From: a virus | Virus record (IMG/VR): IMGVR_UViG_3300033987_000190 | Span: 1-33,283 of that record | Strand: one strand, 5' to 3' | DNA length: 33,283 bases | Made by a program: the position numbers and the translations under genes | Notes under the pieces: generated by a model | Databases searched by the model: none | Told to the model about the DNA's origin: nothing | Seen by the model: the letters and a program-made list of their open reading frames with translations, nothing else | Part shown: in pieces, positions 1 to 9,800 of the stretch | Layout of the letters: each line of letters opens with the position of its first letter | Numbering within the stretch: the first letter of the stretch is position 1

Positions 1-96
1 GTCGCGAAGGTCGAACACGGGCCCGCTCGCCCCGGCCTTGGCCAGGTCGAAATCGAGCGAAGCCGGAAGGCGCTGGGTGAGGTTGAAATCGGCCAC
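1..96 (-). CDS. Unknown tail-region protein, N-terminal fragment
   Basis: Only the first 32 codons lie in the window; the gene continues past base 1. The chosen GTG start at 96 is preceded by AGGAGG, which overlaps the end of the gene at 101-511, so the two are translationally coupled. The peptide begins VADFNLTQRLPASLDFDLAK and shows no recognisable domain. Its position after the fibre genes suggests another tail-tip or fibre-associated product. Function cannot be assigned from this fragment. Confidence 0.6.
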   Translation of the reverse strand, partial: MADFNLTQRLPASLDFDLAKAGASGPVFDLRD

Positions 97-100
97 AAGG

Positions 101-511
101 TCACGCCTCCTGGATCACGGCCGAAGTAATGCGAACAATGCCCCCTTGGTAGATGTCCGTGGCGTTGAGCTGGATCACCGCTCCACTGCCCGTCACCCCG
201 ACGTCCATGTCCGCCACCCACGCTCCGGCACCGTCCACCAGCCGCGCCCATGTGGCCGTGCCGGACGCCGGAGCCAAGTCTTCCTCCTCTATGGGCGAAA
301 GAGTGAGGGCGCCACCCGATACTGTTCCGCAGGGAAGAGAGAGGGTAAGGGTGGCTAGGAGCACCTGGGTGGTTACGTCACCGCCAGGAGGATCCGGCGG
401 CGTTCCGTCATAAATGTGGATTTCCCCCGGGGCTCCAGCCCCGTCAATCAGGTCGGCCAAGGCCTGCATCCTGGCGTCCTTCGCTGCCGTGCTCCACGTT
501 ATCGTCGCCAT
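101..511 (-). CDS. Small phage structural protein (136 aa), tail-fibre region
   Basis: The protein starts MATITWSTAAKDARMQALAD and is followed by a Gly/Thr/Val-rich beta-type sequence with no membrane segment or signal peptide. The N-terminal pattern of a short helix, then IHIYDGTPP and alternating hydrophobic strands, resembles small hypothetical proteins found beside fibre genes of Mu-like siphophages; that resemblance is from memory. It lies 1 base after the fibre gene at 513-1775 and overlaps the ribosome site of the next gene. A role in the tail tip or fibre is inferred from position only. Confidence 0.7.
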   Translation of the reverse strand: MATITWSTAAKDARMQALADLIDGAGAPGEIHIYDGTPPDPPGGDVTTQVLLATLTLSLPCGTVSGGALTLSPIEEEDLAPASGTATWARLVDGAGAWVADMDVGVTGSGAVIQLNATDIYQGGIVRITSAVIQEA

Positions 512-512
512 T

Positions 513-1775
513 TCAGCTCACCTCCGCCTGCACCCAATCGGCCACCGCCGCATTGTATGTCTTTGCGTAGTCGTCACAGATAATGATATAGTCAGCATTT
601 GGAGAATACCCCTCAAACCGGTATTCCCCAGTGACAGGATTGCTCCATGTGATGGCCAACGGCCTCATTGCTCTTCGGTCAAACAGTGTCACCCTTCTTT
701 TCGCAGGACTTCCGGCCACAAGGACAGTGCCAGAGATAACGCCTGGACCACACAAGGATGGTACTGCATAGGCGGGGTCACACCAAATGTATGGTTGGCC
801 GAACGGTTTTGCCAAAGTAACTTGTTCTGGTGCTGGTGGAGGTTGCCCGACAGTTTCAACTGACAGTGCACAATCAATTGTGGGTTCTGGATCCACGATT
901 TTTCGCACGAACACCCAATCAATGTCCGTGTACCTATTATACCAGCTTCTAAAAAATATTCGTTGGTTGGTATTCCTTGGATTAGCGGAACACTCATACT
1001 TTATGGTGTTGTCCTCGCACAAAAGAGCAGTGGTGCCTAGAGCCCTAAAAGATAACACTTTTGGTGCAGAAGGACAATATCCACCCGAAGAACAAACTCT
1101 GGCCCCATCGACAAAGAAGCCCCACCACGAGGGCCCCCCATCATCATATCTGAAGAAATATGACTCTGCACCGCTCAGCGTGGACAATCCGAAAGCAAGA
1201 CGTGCTGTCGAAGTCCTACCGCTCATTAAACAAGCGACTTCTATGTCGCTGTATGGTGTCCATGATTGTACTGAATAGAGATAGTCGTCATAGTTTGTTG
1301 TATCTTGTCTGGCATTGGCGTTTAACCTAATGTTGCTATTGTTTATCGGCTGATATGACTGCTCCCATTTCGTTGTGTCTATTGGGCTTGAATCAAAATC
1401 GTCAAATAGTTCAAACATCCCATCAGGGGAAGAAGCGTTTTCTGCGTTTGGGTTATTTCCATAGCAATAAATCGTTGCAGGTTGATCATCCAAGTTGACA
1501 GGGATTTTGACCCAAATAAAAGCCACTCTGTTTGGGGGCGTCCCTCCCACATGCCCTACCCAGAAGGGGCACAATGTCGTCCCATCATCTAGTGTGAAGC
1601 GAATATCTCCGCTTTGATTCTTCCCGGGAGGGAAGGAATAAAGGTATGGAGGGATAAGATTCCCACCCGCGAGGTTCTCGTAGAAGACGAAGGGAATAAC
1701 ATAATTTGTGCCGGCCCCGGGCGCCGCCGATATTGTTATTTTTCGTCTATTCTGCCACCCTTCAAGCCATGCCAT
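513..1775 (-). CDS. Tail fibre / receptor-binding protein with DUF2341-like domain
   Basis: About 420 aa. The N-terminus (WLEGWQNRRKITI, then strands with IRFTLDDGTTLCPFWV and ATIYCYGNNPNAENASSPDG) is typical of DUF2341 beta-sandwich domains. A concanavalin-like segment follows, starting near FELFDDFDSSPIDTTKWEQ and ending near DIDWVFVRKIVDPEPT. The last 100 residues look like a carboxypeptidase-regulatory-like beta domain (VISGTVLVAG, TGEYRFEGYSP). I prefer the ATG at 1775 to the in-frame ATG at 1790 because GGAGGG sits 7 bases upstream of it. The gene is visibly richer in A+T than the neighbouring genes, as expected for an exchanged host-range module. Surface-glycan or receptor binding is inferred. 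Confidence 0.7.
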   Translation of the reverse strand: MAWLEGWQNRRKITISAAPGAGTNYVIPFVFYENLAGGNLIPPYLYSFPPGKNQSGDIRFTLDDGTTLCPFWVGHVGGTPPNRVAFIWVKIPVNLDDQPATIYCYGNNPNAENASSPDGMFELFDDFDSSPIDTTKWEQSYQPINNSNIRLNANARQDTTNYDDYLYSVQSWTPYSDIEVACLMSGRTSTARLAFGLSTLSGAESYFFRYDDGGPSWWGFFVDGARVCSSGGYCPSAPKVLSFRALGTTALLCEDNTIKYECSANPRNTNQRIFFRSWYNRYTDIDWVFVRKIVDPEPTIDCALSVETVGQPPPAPEQVTLAKPFGQPYIWCDPAYAVPSLCGPGVISGTVLVAGSPAKRRVTLFDRRAMRPLAITWSNPVTGEYRFEGYSPNADYIIICDDYAKTYNAAVADWVQAEVS

Positions 1776-1777
1776 AA

Positions 1778-3031
1778 TTATTCCCTCCACGGGCCTGTAA
1801 TGTCTATCATCACTTGCCCTTGCCTCGGCCCAGACGTCTCATAACTAAATTTCCATCTTGAACATAGATATTTTAGCGCAAGCAAGGGCCGTACTTGTAC
1901 TGCGTCAGTGACAACGCTCAAATCGGAATACGGTCTATCGTGCAGAGGTGCAAACAACCCGGGAAGATTACCTCTAAAGACGCATCCTTGCCCACTTTGT
2001 TCAGGGTCTCTATTGTCGACGAAAGGTTCAACAAGAATAGGTTGTGAGAGAATTACAGACTTTGTTGTAGGACAGGGAAACGTCGTCGGCCAACTCCCTA
2101 ACGCTCTTGGATATGAATCTTTAGAATAAGTTGGTGCAGTTATATGTAAATCAACACTAGATATGCAGCACCGTTTCCCTGGATAATAACCATAAATATC
2201 CCTCGCAATATAACTTCCGGACGCCGGTCTTGTCACTTGCGTAATGGTCAATAACCCGCCGCAGTAATTGTTGTCTGTCGATGAACCATGACCTGCAACG
2301 ACACAACCATAGACGTCTGCGGTGTTGAATGGGATGATGTCCCCGAAAGCGTAAATATATTGCTTGCTTGAGGAATCGGCGTTGACCCACACGTAGAAGA
2401 GCCGACTATCCGCAATCACAGCCCACGGGCGCGCTGTTGTGACGTCCCAACCCTTTAGCCACCAAACCCACTGATCATCGGTCGCCGACCAGGGGAACGG
2501 GCCGGAGCGTGTATCAATATCCGTCACCATCTCATAACCCTTGGCTCCAGCGCGGAGGGGCCAGGCGTTGGTGTCGTCCACGTAAAGGTAGAACCCGGTG
2601 GCTTCGGGGGCCGTGCTGCGGAAGGCCGCCCGGAGTTGATCGCCGCTCACAAAGCTCCGTTCCCACCCGGCCGGCGCGGCCTTGGCCTCCAGGGTCGTGC
2701 CGGTGGCCGGCGTGGCTGGCGTCACGCCGTCAGGAAGCTCGAAGGTGAAGGTGTCGTTGGTCACCGTGTCGATGCGGAAGTCTCCGTTGTATTCCTGCTG
2801 ATCGCACCCGCTGATGCGCACCACCTGATGTTCCACAAACCCGTGCCCGGCGCTGATCGTGACCGTGACGGTGCTGCCGTCCCGGGTGATGGAGTCCACG
2901 GGGGTTGCTCCGAAGCCCGTCACGAGACAGGCGTGAAGGATTTCCAGGATGGAACCGGCCGCCCCGGTGAGTGTCGGTGCTCCCTGGTGTTGGTAGGTGA
3001 ACCACTTTACCGCCGTAGATCTCGCCGCCAT
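1778..3031 (-). CDS. Tail protein upstream of fibre (417 aa)
   Basis: The start MAARSTAVKWFTYQHQGAPT is preceded by GGAGGAG. The first 120 residues include a beta domain (STVTVTISAGHGFVEHQVVR, then TNDTFTFELP) like those repeated in phage tail and baseplate proteins. The C-terminal two thirds are aromatic-rich, with YLYVDDTNAWPLRAGAKGYE and DDQWVWWLKGWD. The first ~600 bases of the gene are GC-rich while the later half is AT-richer, so a composition boundary falls inside the gene near 2400. Its TAA precedes the fibre ATG by 2 bases. A distal tail or fibre-attachment role is inferred from context. Confidence 0.7.
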   Translation of the reverse strand: MAARSTAVKWFTYQHQGAPTLTGAAGSILEILHACLVTGFGATPVDSITRDGSTVTVTISAGHGFVEHQVVRISGCDQQEYNGDFRIDTVTNDTFTFELPDGVTPATPATGTTLEAKAAPAGWERSFVSGDQLRAAFRSTAPEATGFYLYVDDTNAWPLRAGAKGYEMVTDIDTRSGPFPWSATDDQWVWWLKGWDVTTARPWAVIADSRLFYVWVNADSSSKQYIYAFGDIIPFNTADVYGCVVAGHGSSTDNNYCGGLLTITQVTRPASGSYIARDIYGYYPGKRCCISSVDLHITAPTYSKDSYPRALGSWPTTFPCPTTKSVILSQPILVEPFVDNRDPEQSGQGCVFRGNLPGLFAPLHDRPYSDLSVVTDAVQVRPLLALKYLCSRWKFSYETSGPRQGQVMIDITGPWRE

Positions 3032-3043
3032 ATTTCTCCTCCA

Positions 3044-6000
3044 CTAAGGCGTGTTCACGTCGCCGCGCACGCAAATGCGGAAACGGTCTTCCCCGGCCGA
3101 GGCGTCCCCCTGCAGGATGGTCCTCACCACCCACACGGGATAATTGGCCGCGATGGTGTTGATGCGAAGAACGTTCCCGGTGGCCCACCCCGTGCCCCAG
3201 CCGCCGGCGCGGATGATGAAGTAGGGGACGCCGGTTTCGGGATTGATGGGGCTGAAGTCCGTGTTGATGTCTCCCGTGGCGATCTGCCCCGTATACTCCC
3301 CCACCAGCTTGAAAGTGGCGGAGCCGGTGAAGATGATGGCCCAGCGTTCCTGGATGCACCCCTTGTTGGTGACCAGGATGGGATAAAGCGTGTTGTTGTA
3401 TTTGCCGGTGGTGTCGGAACCTATGCGCGTGTCGGACCATTCCCCGGTCCAGGTGGCCTGGGAAAACACGACGCCCACCCGCGCCCACATGTCGCCGATC
3501 ACCAGAGCGCTGGAAACGTAGCTCCCCGCCGGATACGCATGGGATAGCGCCCGGGTGAGCTGGAGCGTGCCGTTGATCTGCAGATCGGACACCAGCGCCA
3601 TGTCCTCGATGCGGTCCTCCAGTGTCAGCGGAGCTGCCAGGCCCGCAACGTCCAGCAATGTGACGGTGCCGGCGTCCAGGTCCACCGTGTACCGGCTTGT
3701 GTCCACCAGGGCGCCATTGGCGTCATACAGGCGCGCATAGCTCAGTCGCACCCGACCCGTGTCGATCACCTGGTTGTTGGTCGGATTGGCGATTTGGGTG
3801 GTCTGCGTGTGGTGGACGACGATGACGTCCCCCACCCGGAAGATGGGCACCTGGCCGTCCATCGGGAGGCGAACCGGGTCCAGGCCCAGGATATCCGCGG
3901 ATAGGGGCATGTAGACGTACACCACGACGTTATACCGGGCCGTGTTGGGGATGACCTTCCGGGGCATCCAGACGGTCCCGTCCGGCAAAACGTCCTCCTC
4001 TCGATACCACCCGGCCTTCTCTTCCTCGGTCAGACTGGATGCCTGCCGATATTGGCCGAACCGCACGCCCACGACGCCGGTCTGCACGTCGATCCCGCCG
4101 TCCACCCAATCTCCCGCGACATTGCCATCCAGGTCGGCGGATGCCGTGAGCAGTTCCCCGTCCTCGGCCATCACCGCAAGCGTCAGGCTAGCAGGCCGGC
4201 ACGGAGCGGATGCCGTGCGCCAGGTGAGCTCGGTGGTCAGCCTTGGCGACACTTCCAGGAGCAGGGAGTCCAAGGCAAAGGAAAACGTCCCGGTAGCCCA
4301 GTAGGTCAGTGTGACGTCTCCCGTCTGGTAGTTGATGGACCCTGCCGGCGTGCCCACGCCGGTCCCGGGATCGGGATCCATGTGAATTTCGCCTTCGATG
4401 TCGACGAATGTATGTCCGGATAGGCGGAATTGGACCGTGCCCGGCACCACGGCCGCGTTGCTCGCGGGCTGGAGTCGGACCAACATGGACTGGCCTGCCA
4501 CATTCTCATCGTAGGATTCTAGCTGTGTCCCCTGGGCGATGTAGTCCACGTTGATGTCCACGGTCCCGTCGATGGAGGTGGTGGCCGAGGTGGTGGTGTC
4601 CCAATCGTAGCCCTTAAATTCAGGGCCACACGAAGTGCAGTACATCTGCAGACCCGTCTGGGGATCATTCCCGCACGGGTTGGCCCGGCACACCGTGTCA
4701 TAGACCGCATGCTGGGCGTAGTATTGGATTTCCGTGGGCACCGTCACGGTCTTGTTCACCAGGTCCAGAGTCCCGAACGGGAGGTCGCCCGCAGAGCTTG
4801 CCGTCATGCCGATCCGGAGCCGCGTATTGCTTTCCGCCACCACTTCCAGCGTGGACCCGTTGGGCATCCGGACCGGACCTTGCCCCGTGGCCACCGTCTC
4901 GCCCTGGCAGATCACCTTGAATCCCGGGGTGTCCACATTGGCCGTAAAGGCCCGGACCGAATACTTCACCCGCACGGACCCGGCGTCCGGCTGTGCCTGC
5001 AAGATCACCGTGGCTTCGTCGTTAACGACCGGCACGCCCTGAAAATCCTCTTGCACCGGCTCGAAATAGCCCTGGTAGGACAAGAGGGGAGACGTGTCGG
5101 GATCGGGGAGTTCCGTGGGACGAAACACCACCAGGCCGTCCCCGTAGAGCACGTAGCCCGTGCCGTCCCCGGTCAGGTTCCCGGCGCCGTCGTCCGTGAT
5201 GGTCTTCGGCGATCCGCCGGCATCCCAGGTGATGGAAACGGAACTCGGCGCGATGGGCGGATGCGCCACGGTGTGCCGATACTGAGGCAGATCCACGTCG
5301 ATGGAGGATCCCTGGATGTACTTGTCCCCCGTCCCCCAGCCCAGCATGATGGCCGTGCCGGTGTCTGGCAAATCCTTCAGCGTGATGGCAACGGACCCGG
5401 TGGTGTAGTTGACCGTGCCCGAGCCTTCACCGGTGAGGCTTCCATCGCCGGCTTCATCGAAGATCACGTACCACTTGTCCCGGGAGCGGTAGCTGACTTC
5501 CAGGGTCCCCGCCGCCGGTTTTGGGGTGAGCTGGAAGACGTAATTATATTGGCGGTTGGCCTCTTCGATGGCGTAGCTGTAAGTGTAGCTCACCTGGTTG
5601 ACGGTGGCCGAGCGGGCCCCGCCGGAAACCGTCACCGTGCGCACGGACCCGGCCGGAATGTCCAGCATGGCGGACTCGCTCTGGGTGCTGGGGACCAACG
5701 GCGTTTTGTACCGCTCCACCCGCAGCGTCATGTCCCCAAAGGACGCCGCTTGCGCCAGAGGCGATACGCCGTAATAGCTCACGGCTTCCACCACGTTGGT
5801 GCGGTGGACCTTCGTGGGAGGATCGTAACTCGTGTAGCGGGACACAGAGCCGGCCTCGAAATCGTAGCGTAGCGGGTCGCTGATCTCCAGCGTGAGTTCC
5901 AGCCGCTCAAAGGCGCCTTTGTCGTCGTAGTAGGTGGCGACCCGGCTCTCCACGGACAACACCCGCACGAACTGCTCGTGGGTGTCGTCCTTGAGGACGT

Positions 6001-6454
6001 ACACTTCCCCGGCACCCGGCAATGGATCCGACTGCAGTTGGTAGCACAGAATGGACCGCTGGCCCTCGTAGTGATTGCCCACCAGGCGCATCGGGGCCAC
6101 CGGCCCGATGGCCAGGTAGCTTTCCAGCTTGTTCCTGGCCTCTTCACGCTCATTGAAAAACATGTCGTCCGTGGCGATGCGGAAGATGGAGGCATGGACG
6201 TTTTCATCGTCCGGGGGTTCGGCCACGATCACGTTGGCCCCGTAATAGACGGACGTGTCCGACGTGAGCACGGCAGGAAAGAGCTTTCGCAGGTTCACGC
6301 GCCCGTAAGTCCGGTCCAGCTCGGAGATGTCCGGGAAAAGATTATTCGATTGCCCGTCCACCACCTCCTGGTTGACCATGCGGCCGCCGCCGTCGTCGGT
6401 GTCGGTCATGCGCTCGGATTTCAGGAGCTTGATATCGGTCTCGAGGATCGCCAT
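3044..6454 (-). CDS. Large distal tail protein (1136 aa)
   Basis: A long, mainly beta protein without membrane segments. It contains repeated units such as GNLTGDGTGYVLYGDG, GSLTGEGSGTVNYTTGSVAI and GSINYQTGDVTLTYWATG, each reading 'synthesised value, then strand', typical of repeated beta-sandwich modules in tail-tip or baseplate-hub proteins. A cysteine cluster (CRANPCGN...YCTSCG, about residues 590-610) could bind metal or form disulfides. ATG 6454 directly abuts the TAA of the preceding gene, with GGAGG upstream. Its place after the tape measure and a ~127-aa tail protein fits a tail-tip/adhesin-carrier role in D3112/B3-like siphophages; that role is inferred. Confidence 0.75.
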   Translation of the reverse strand: MAILETDIKLLKSERMTDTDDGGGRMVNQEVVDGQSNNLFPDISELDRTYGRVNLRKLFPAVLTSDTSVYYGANVIVAEPPDDENVHASIFRIATDDMFFNEREEARNKLESYLAIGPVAPMRLVGNHYEGQRSILCYQLQSDPLPGAGEVYVLKDDTHEQFVRVLSVESRVATYYDDKGAFERLELTLEISDPLRYDFEAGSVSRYTSYDPPTKVHRTNVVEAVSYYGVSPLAQAASFGDMTLRVERYKTPLVPSTQSESAMLDIPAGSVRTVTVSGGARSATVNQVSYTYSYAIEEANRQYNYVFQLTPKPAAGTLEVSYRSRDKWYVIFDEAGDGSLTGEGSGTVNYTTGSVAITLKDLPDTGTAIMLGWGTGDKYIQGSSIDVDLPQYRHTVAHPPIAPSSVSITWDAGGSPKTITDDGAGNLTGDGTGYVLYGDGLVVFRPTELPDPDTSPLLSYQGYFEPVQEDFQGVPVVNDEATVILQAQPDAGSVRVKYSVRAFTANVDTPGFKVICQGETVATGQGPVRMPNGSTLEVVAESNTRLRIGMTASSAGDLPFGTLDLVNKTVTVPTEIQYYAQHAVYDTVCRANPCGNDPQTGLQMYCTSCGPEFKGYDWDTTTSATTSIDGTVDINVDYIAQGTQLESYDENVAGQSMLVRLQPASNAAVVPGTVQFRLSGHTFVDIEGEIHMDPDPGTGVGTPAGSINYQTGDVTLTYWATGTFSFALDSLLLEVSPRLTTELTWRTASAPCRPASLTLAVMAEDGELLTASADLDGNVAGDWVDGGIDVQTGVVGVRFGQYRQASSLTEEEKAGWYREEDVLPDGTVWMPRKVIPNTARYNVVVYVYMPLSADILGLDPVRLPMDGQVPIFRVGDVIVVHHTQTTQIANPTNNQVIDTGRVRLSYARLYDANGALVDTSRYTVDLDAGTVTLLDVAGLAAPLTLEDRIEDMALVSDLQINGTLQLTRALSHAYPAGSYVSSALVIGDMWARVGVVFSQATWTGEWSDTRIGSDTTGKYNNTLYPILVTNKGCIQERWAIIFTGSATFKLVGEYTGQIATGDINTDFSPINPETGVPYFIIRAGGWGTGWATGNVLRINTIAANYPVWVVRTILQGDASAGEDRFRICVRGDVNTP

Positions 6455-6838
6455 TTAGACCTCCATGAGCCGCAATGCGGCCAAGACATATAATGTGCCG
6501 TCGTCCGGGTCCGTCACTTCCAGGACCGGCCTGGCCTCGATGGGCGCCCGATCCCGGCGCCACATGACCTGCCGTTGATCTCCGGGTTCGATCTCCAGGG
6601 TCATGACCCGGCCGGCCTCTCCGGTGAGGGCGTAGAGCTGGTCGATCACGCTCTTGGTGGTCCAGCAATGGGTTTCACCCGCCGCCGTGAGCGTGATGGG
6701 CCTTCCGGCCGTTTGGGCCCCCTCCTGGACGATGACCGTCCCGGTGACGCTCACGGAGACGGTCTGCACCACGGGCGTCCAGTCGTAGCGGTCCGACCAG
6801 GTGAGTCCTTCTGGAAGAGTGATGCCGTCCAATGTCAT
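6455..6838 (-). CDS. Distal tail protein, small (127 aa)
   Basis: Starts MTLDGITLPEGLTWSDRYDW with AAAGGTG upstream. The pattern 'LP..L.W.DRY.W..V.Q....LTG...V' followed by AGRPITLTA and WTTKSVIDQLYAL is what I recall for small proteins placed just after the tape measure in Mu-like siphophages; they look like the N-terminal part of distal tail proteins. No membrane segment is present. The gene is adjacent to the 1136-aa tail protein (TAAATG junction), suggesting coupled synthesis of tail-tip components. Confidence 0.7.
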   Translation of the reverse strand: MTLDGITLPEGLTWSDRYDWTPVVQTVSVSVTGTVIVQEGAQTAGRPITLTAAGETHCWTTKSVIDQLYALTGEAGRVMTLEIEPGDQRQVMWRRDRAPIEARPVLEVTDPDDGTLYVLAALRLMEV

Positions 6839-6854
6839 TGCGACACCTTTCAGG

Positions 6855-9800
6855 TTAGGACGCCGCCCCGGCCGTGCTCAGGCCGCTCACAACGGCTGCC
6901 GCCAGCTGTTCCGGGGATAGCGAGGCGCCGGAGACGCGCCGGGCGATGGCCTCCACATATCCGGCAATCTCCGCAAGCAGACGCTCCATGTTCCGAGTGT
7001 CCGCAAAGGCTTGTGAGGGCGCCGGTGCGGAAGGAACAGGTGCGGCTGCGGCTGTAGGCACGGCCGCCGTCTGAGCGCCGGTTTGAGGGGCACGGGCCTT
7101 CTTGACGGCGTCCACCACGGAATACTTGGACAGATCAATGAATCCGCCGAATTCCGAAACGATCTGCTGAACCTGCTTGGAGATGAGTTCGTTGATCCCC
7201 GTGGCGTCGAATTGCATTTGCAGCCGGTCCAACTCGGCCACGGCATCGGAGACTTCCTTGGCCGTCTGTCGGAACCGCTCCAGGGAGTAGTTCTTGAACG
7301 CCCAACCTCCGCTGGCAAGAATCTTGTAGCTTTCCTGGATCACGGCGTCGGAAAGGCGTTCCATCTCCCGCTTTCCGACGTCCGATAGAGCCTCCCACCC
7401 CCTCACCACGTCGGCCATGCGGGTGACATGGGTGACCTCTTTGGACTTTTCCGCTTCTTCCTGGGCGGCCTTCCCGGCATCCTTCACGGCCTCGGCCGCC
7501 TGCTTGGCCGATGCGGAAACGTCCTGCATGCCGTCCGCGATCTTTTGGGTGGCCTGCTCGCCCACCTGGCCCGTCTTTTCCAGTTCCTCACGAAGCCCAT
7601 AGACGGCCCGCTGGGATTCCAAGGTCTCGGCGGTGGCCACCGCCTGGGCCTTTCCGTGGGCTTGCGCCGCCTTCATGGCGGCCCTGGCGTAGGCCTCGAA
7701 CGCCTGGGCCACCTCACCGGCCGTAGCTGTCCCGGAATCCCGGATAAGCTCGAAATCACGCCGGGCCTGCTCCGCCAAACGGTCCAGTTCCGCCGCACTT
7801 TCCACGCCCAAACGCTGCATGGCCGCCGCCACGGGGGACAGCATGCCGGCCGCCTGTGCCGCCGCCCGGTCCAACCGCTTCATGGCCTCCGTCACCTGAT
7901 CCACGGATAACACGCCGGACCGGCCCAGTTCTTCCACCTGTGCCCGCAACTGGTCAATGGCCGTCGTGCTGGAAATCTGGCCCATGAGAGCGTCCAGGGC
8001 CGCGGCCACCATTTCCGACGACGCCTGGGAACTGCTGGCCAGCGACGAAAAGAGCGACAGCGCTTCTTTCTCCGCGCTGGTCATACCGGAGCGGAACGTT
8101 TCGACGTCCACACCCAGCTTGACGAGGGCGGCGGACACGCCGGCCTCCAACACCCATGCGTAGTCCTGTGCCGTTTGCCCGGCCGACTCGAAGGCGATCT
8201 CGGCCTTCGATTGGAAGTCTGCCAAGTCTTGGGCCGACAGCTTCTGCAGGGCTGCGGCCAGGCGTTGATCCACGGTGGCCGCGGCCTCTTCGCCGAGCAT
8301 TCGCACCTTGTCGAGGCCAAGCACCAGGGCTTCGATCTGGGTGTAGTCCCGCTCGGCCAGGGCGACCTGCAGAGCCTTGTCGATCTCTTCCGCCGCCGCC
8401 TTACCGCTCGCTACGACGGATTCCAACTGGGCCTTGACGTCCGCGGCTTGGGACTGCACCGCGCCGCCGGCCTGGGCCATGACCTGCTGCATGGCCGCCG
8501 TGGTGTCGGCCACCATGCGCCTGGCGGCCTCCGCCGTGGACAGGGCCGCGGTGTCAGCGGATCGGGACGCCTTCCAGCTTCCGTCCTCCACCTCATTGTA
8601 CATCTGATCGAAGATGGCGGACATCTGCCGGAGCCGTTCTTCGTGACGCCGCGTGGCTTCGTCGATGGTGTCGTCGGTGAAGACGGCCTTCAGGGTTTCC
8701 CAGGCATAGCGCAGATACTCGAAGCCCTTCACGGTGGTTTCCACCATGAAGACTCCCGCCTTCCGGGCGATCTCGAACTCATCGGACAGCCACTTCCCGA
8801 TGTCCCACCCCACCAGGAAGGCGCTGATGACGGCGAAAGCGGAATTCAGACGGCCCAGGGCACCGATGGCCTGTCCGATGGGGAGATTCATGGAGGCGAT
8901 GGCCTCGCCGGCATCCATGCCCAAGGAGATTCCCGCCAGCCTGGCAGCCAAAAAGGCCGCGCGCAGCGCTCCTGCGGCAGCCGCCACGGTGGCCAACGTG
9001 GTGGCCAGCTGGGTGATCAAGGGAAACCGCTCGGCGAAATCCGCTATGGCCCGGGAGGCGTCCGACAGCCCTCCGGCGATCTTGTTCACCGCCGGGAGAA
9101 AAGTGGACCCGATGTTGATGGCGATGGCCTCAACAGAATTCGCGAGCAGCTGGATTTGTGCCTCTGTGGTCTGCAGACGCCGCTTGAATTCATCCTGCAT
9201 GGCGCCGGCGGTGCGCTGCCGGTCGGAGACGAGCCCCAGGGCCCGTTCGTACTGGCCCAGGCTCGCGATGAGAGCGCTGATGTCGTCCTGGTATTCCAGC
9301 CCGAAGAGCTTCACCAGGACCTCGGACCGTGCCATCGGCTCGATCCGCTGCAGCGTGCGGAGGAATTCCACCAGGGCCTGTTGGGGGTTCTCGCGGATGG
9401 ACGCAGCGAGTTGTTCGGCGTCGATGCCGATCCGCTGCAGCGCCTCCTGGAAGTCCTTGCCGGCGACCTTGGCCGTCTGGAGCTTGGCAAGCAGGGCGTT
9501 GATGCCGGTGGCGGCCACCTCCGGGGTCTTGCCCAGGCTCAGTATGGCGGCGCCGAGAGCCGCCGCCTGGTCCGCCGCAAGCCCGAACTGCCGGCTCTGT
9601 CCTCCGATGCGGGACATGACCTCCACGATGTCCCGCTCGGTGGTGGCCATGTTGTTTCCGAGGGTGTTCACCGCGTCCCCGACGGACTGCACCTGCTCCA
9701 GAGTGAGGTTGAAGACGTTCATGAGCCTGGCGATGGCCTGGCCGGCCTCGTCGGCGCCCATGTTGAACGCCGTGGCCATCTGGGCAGCCAGCTCGGTGAA

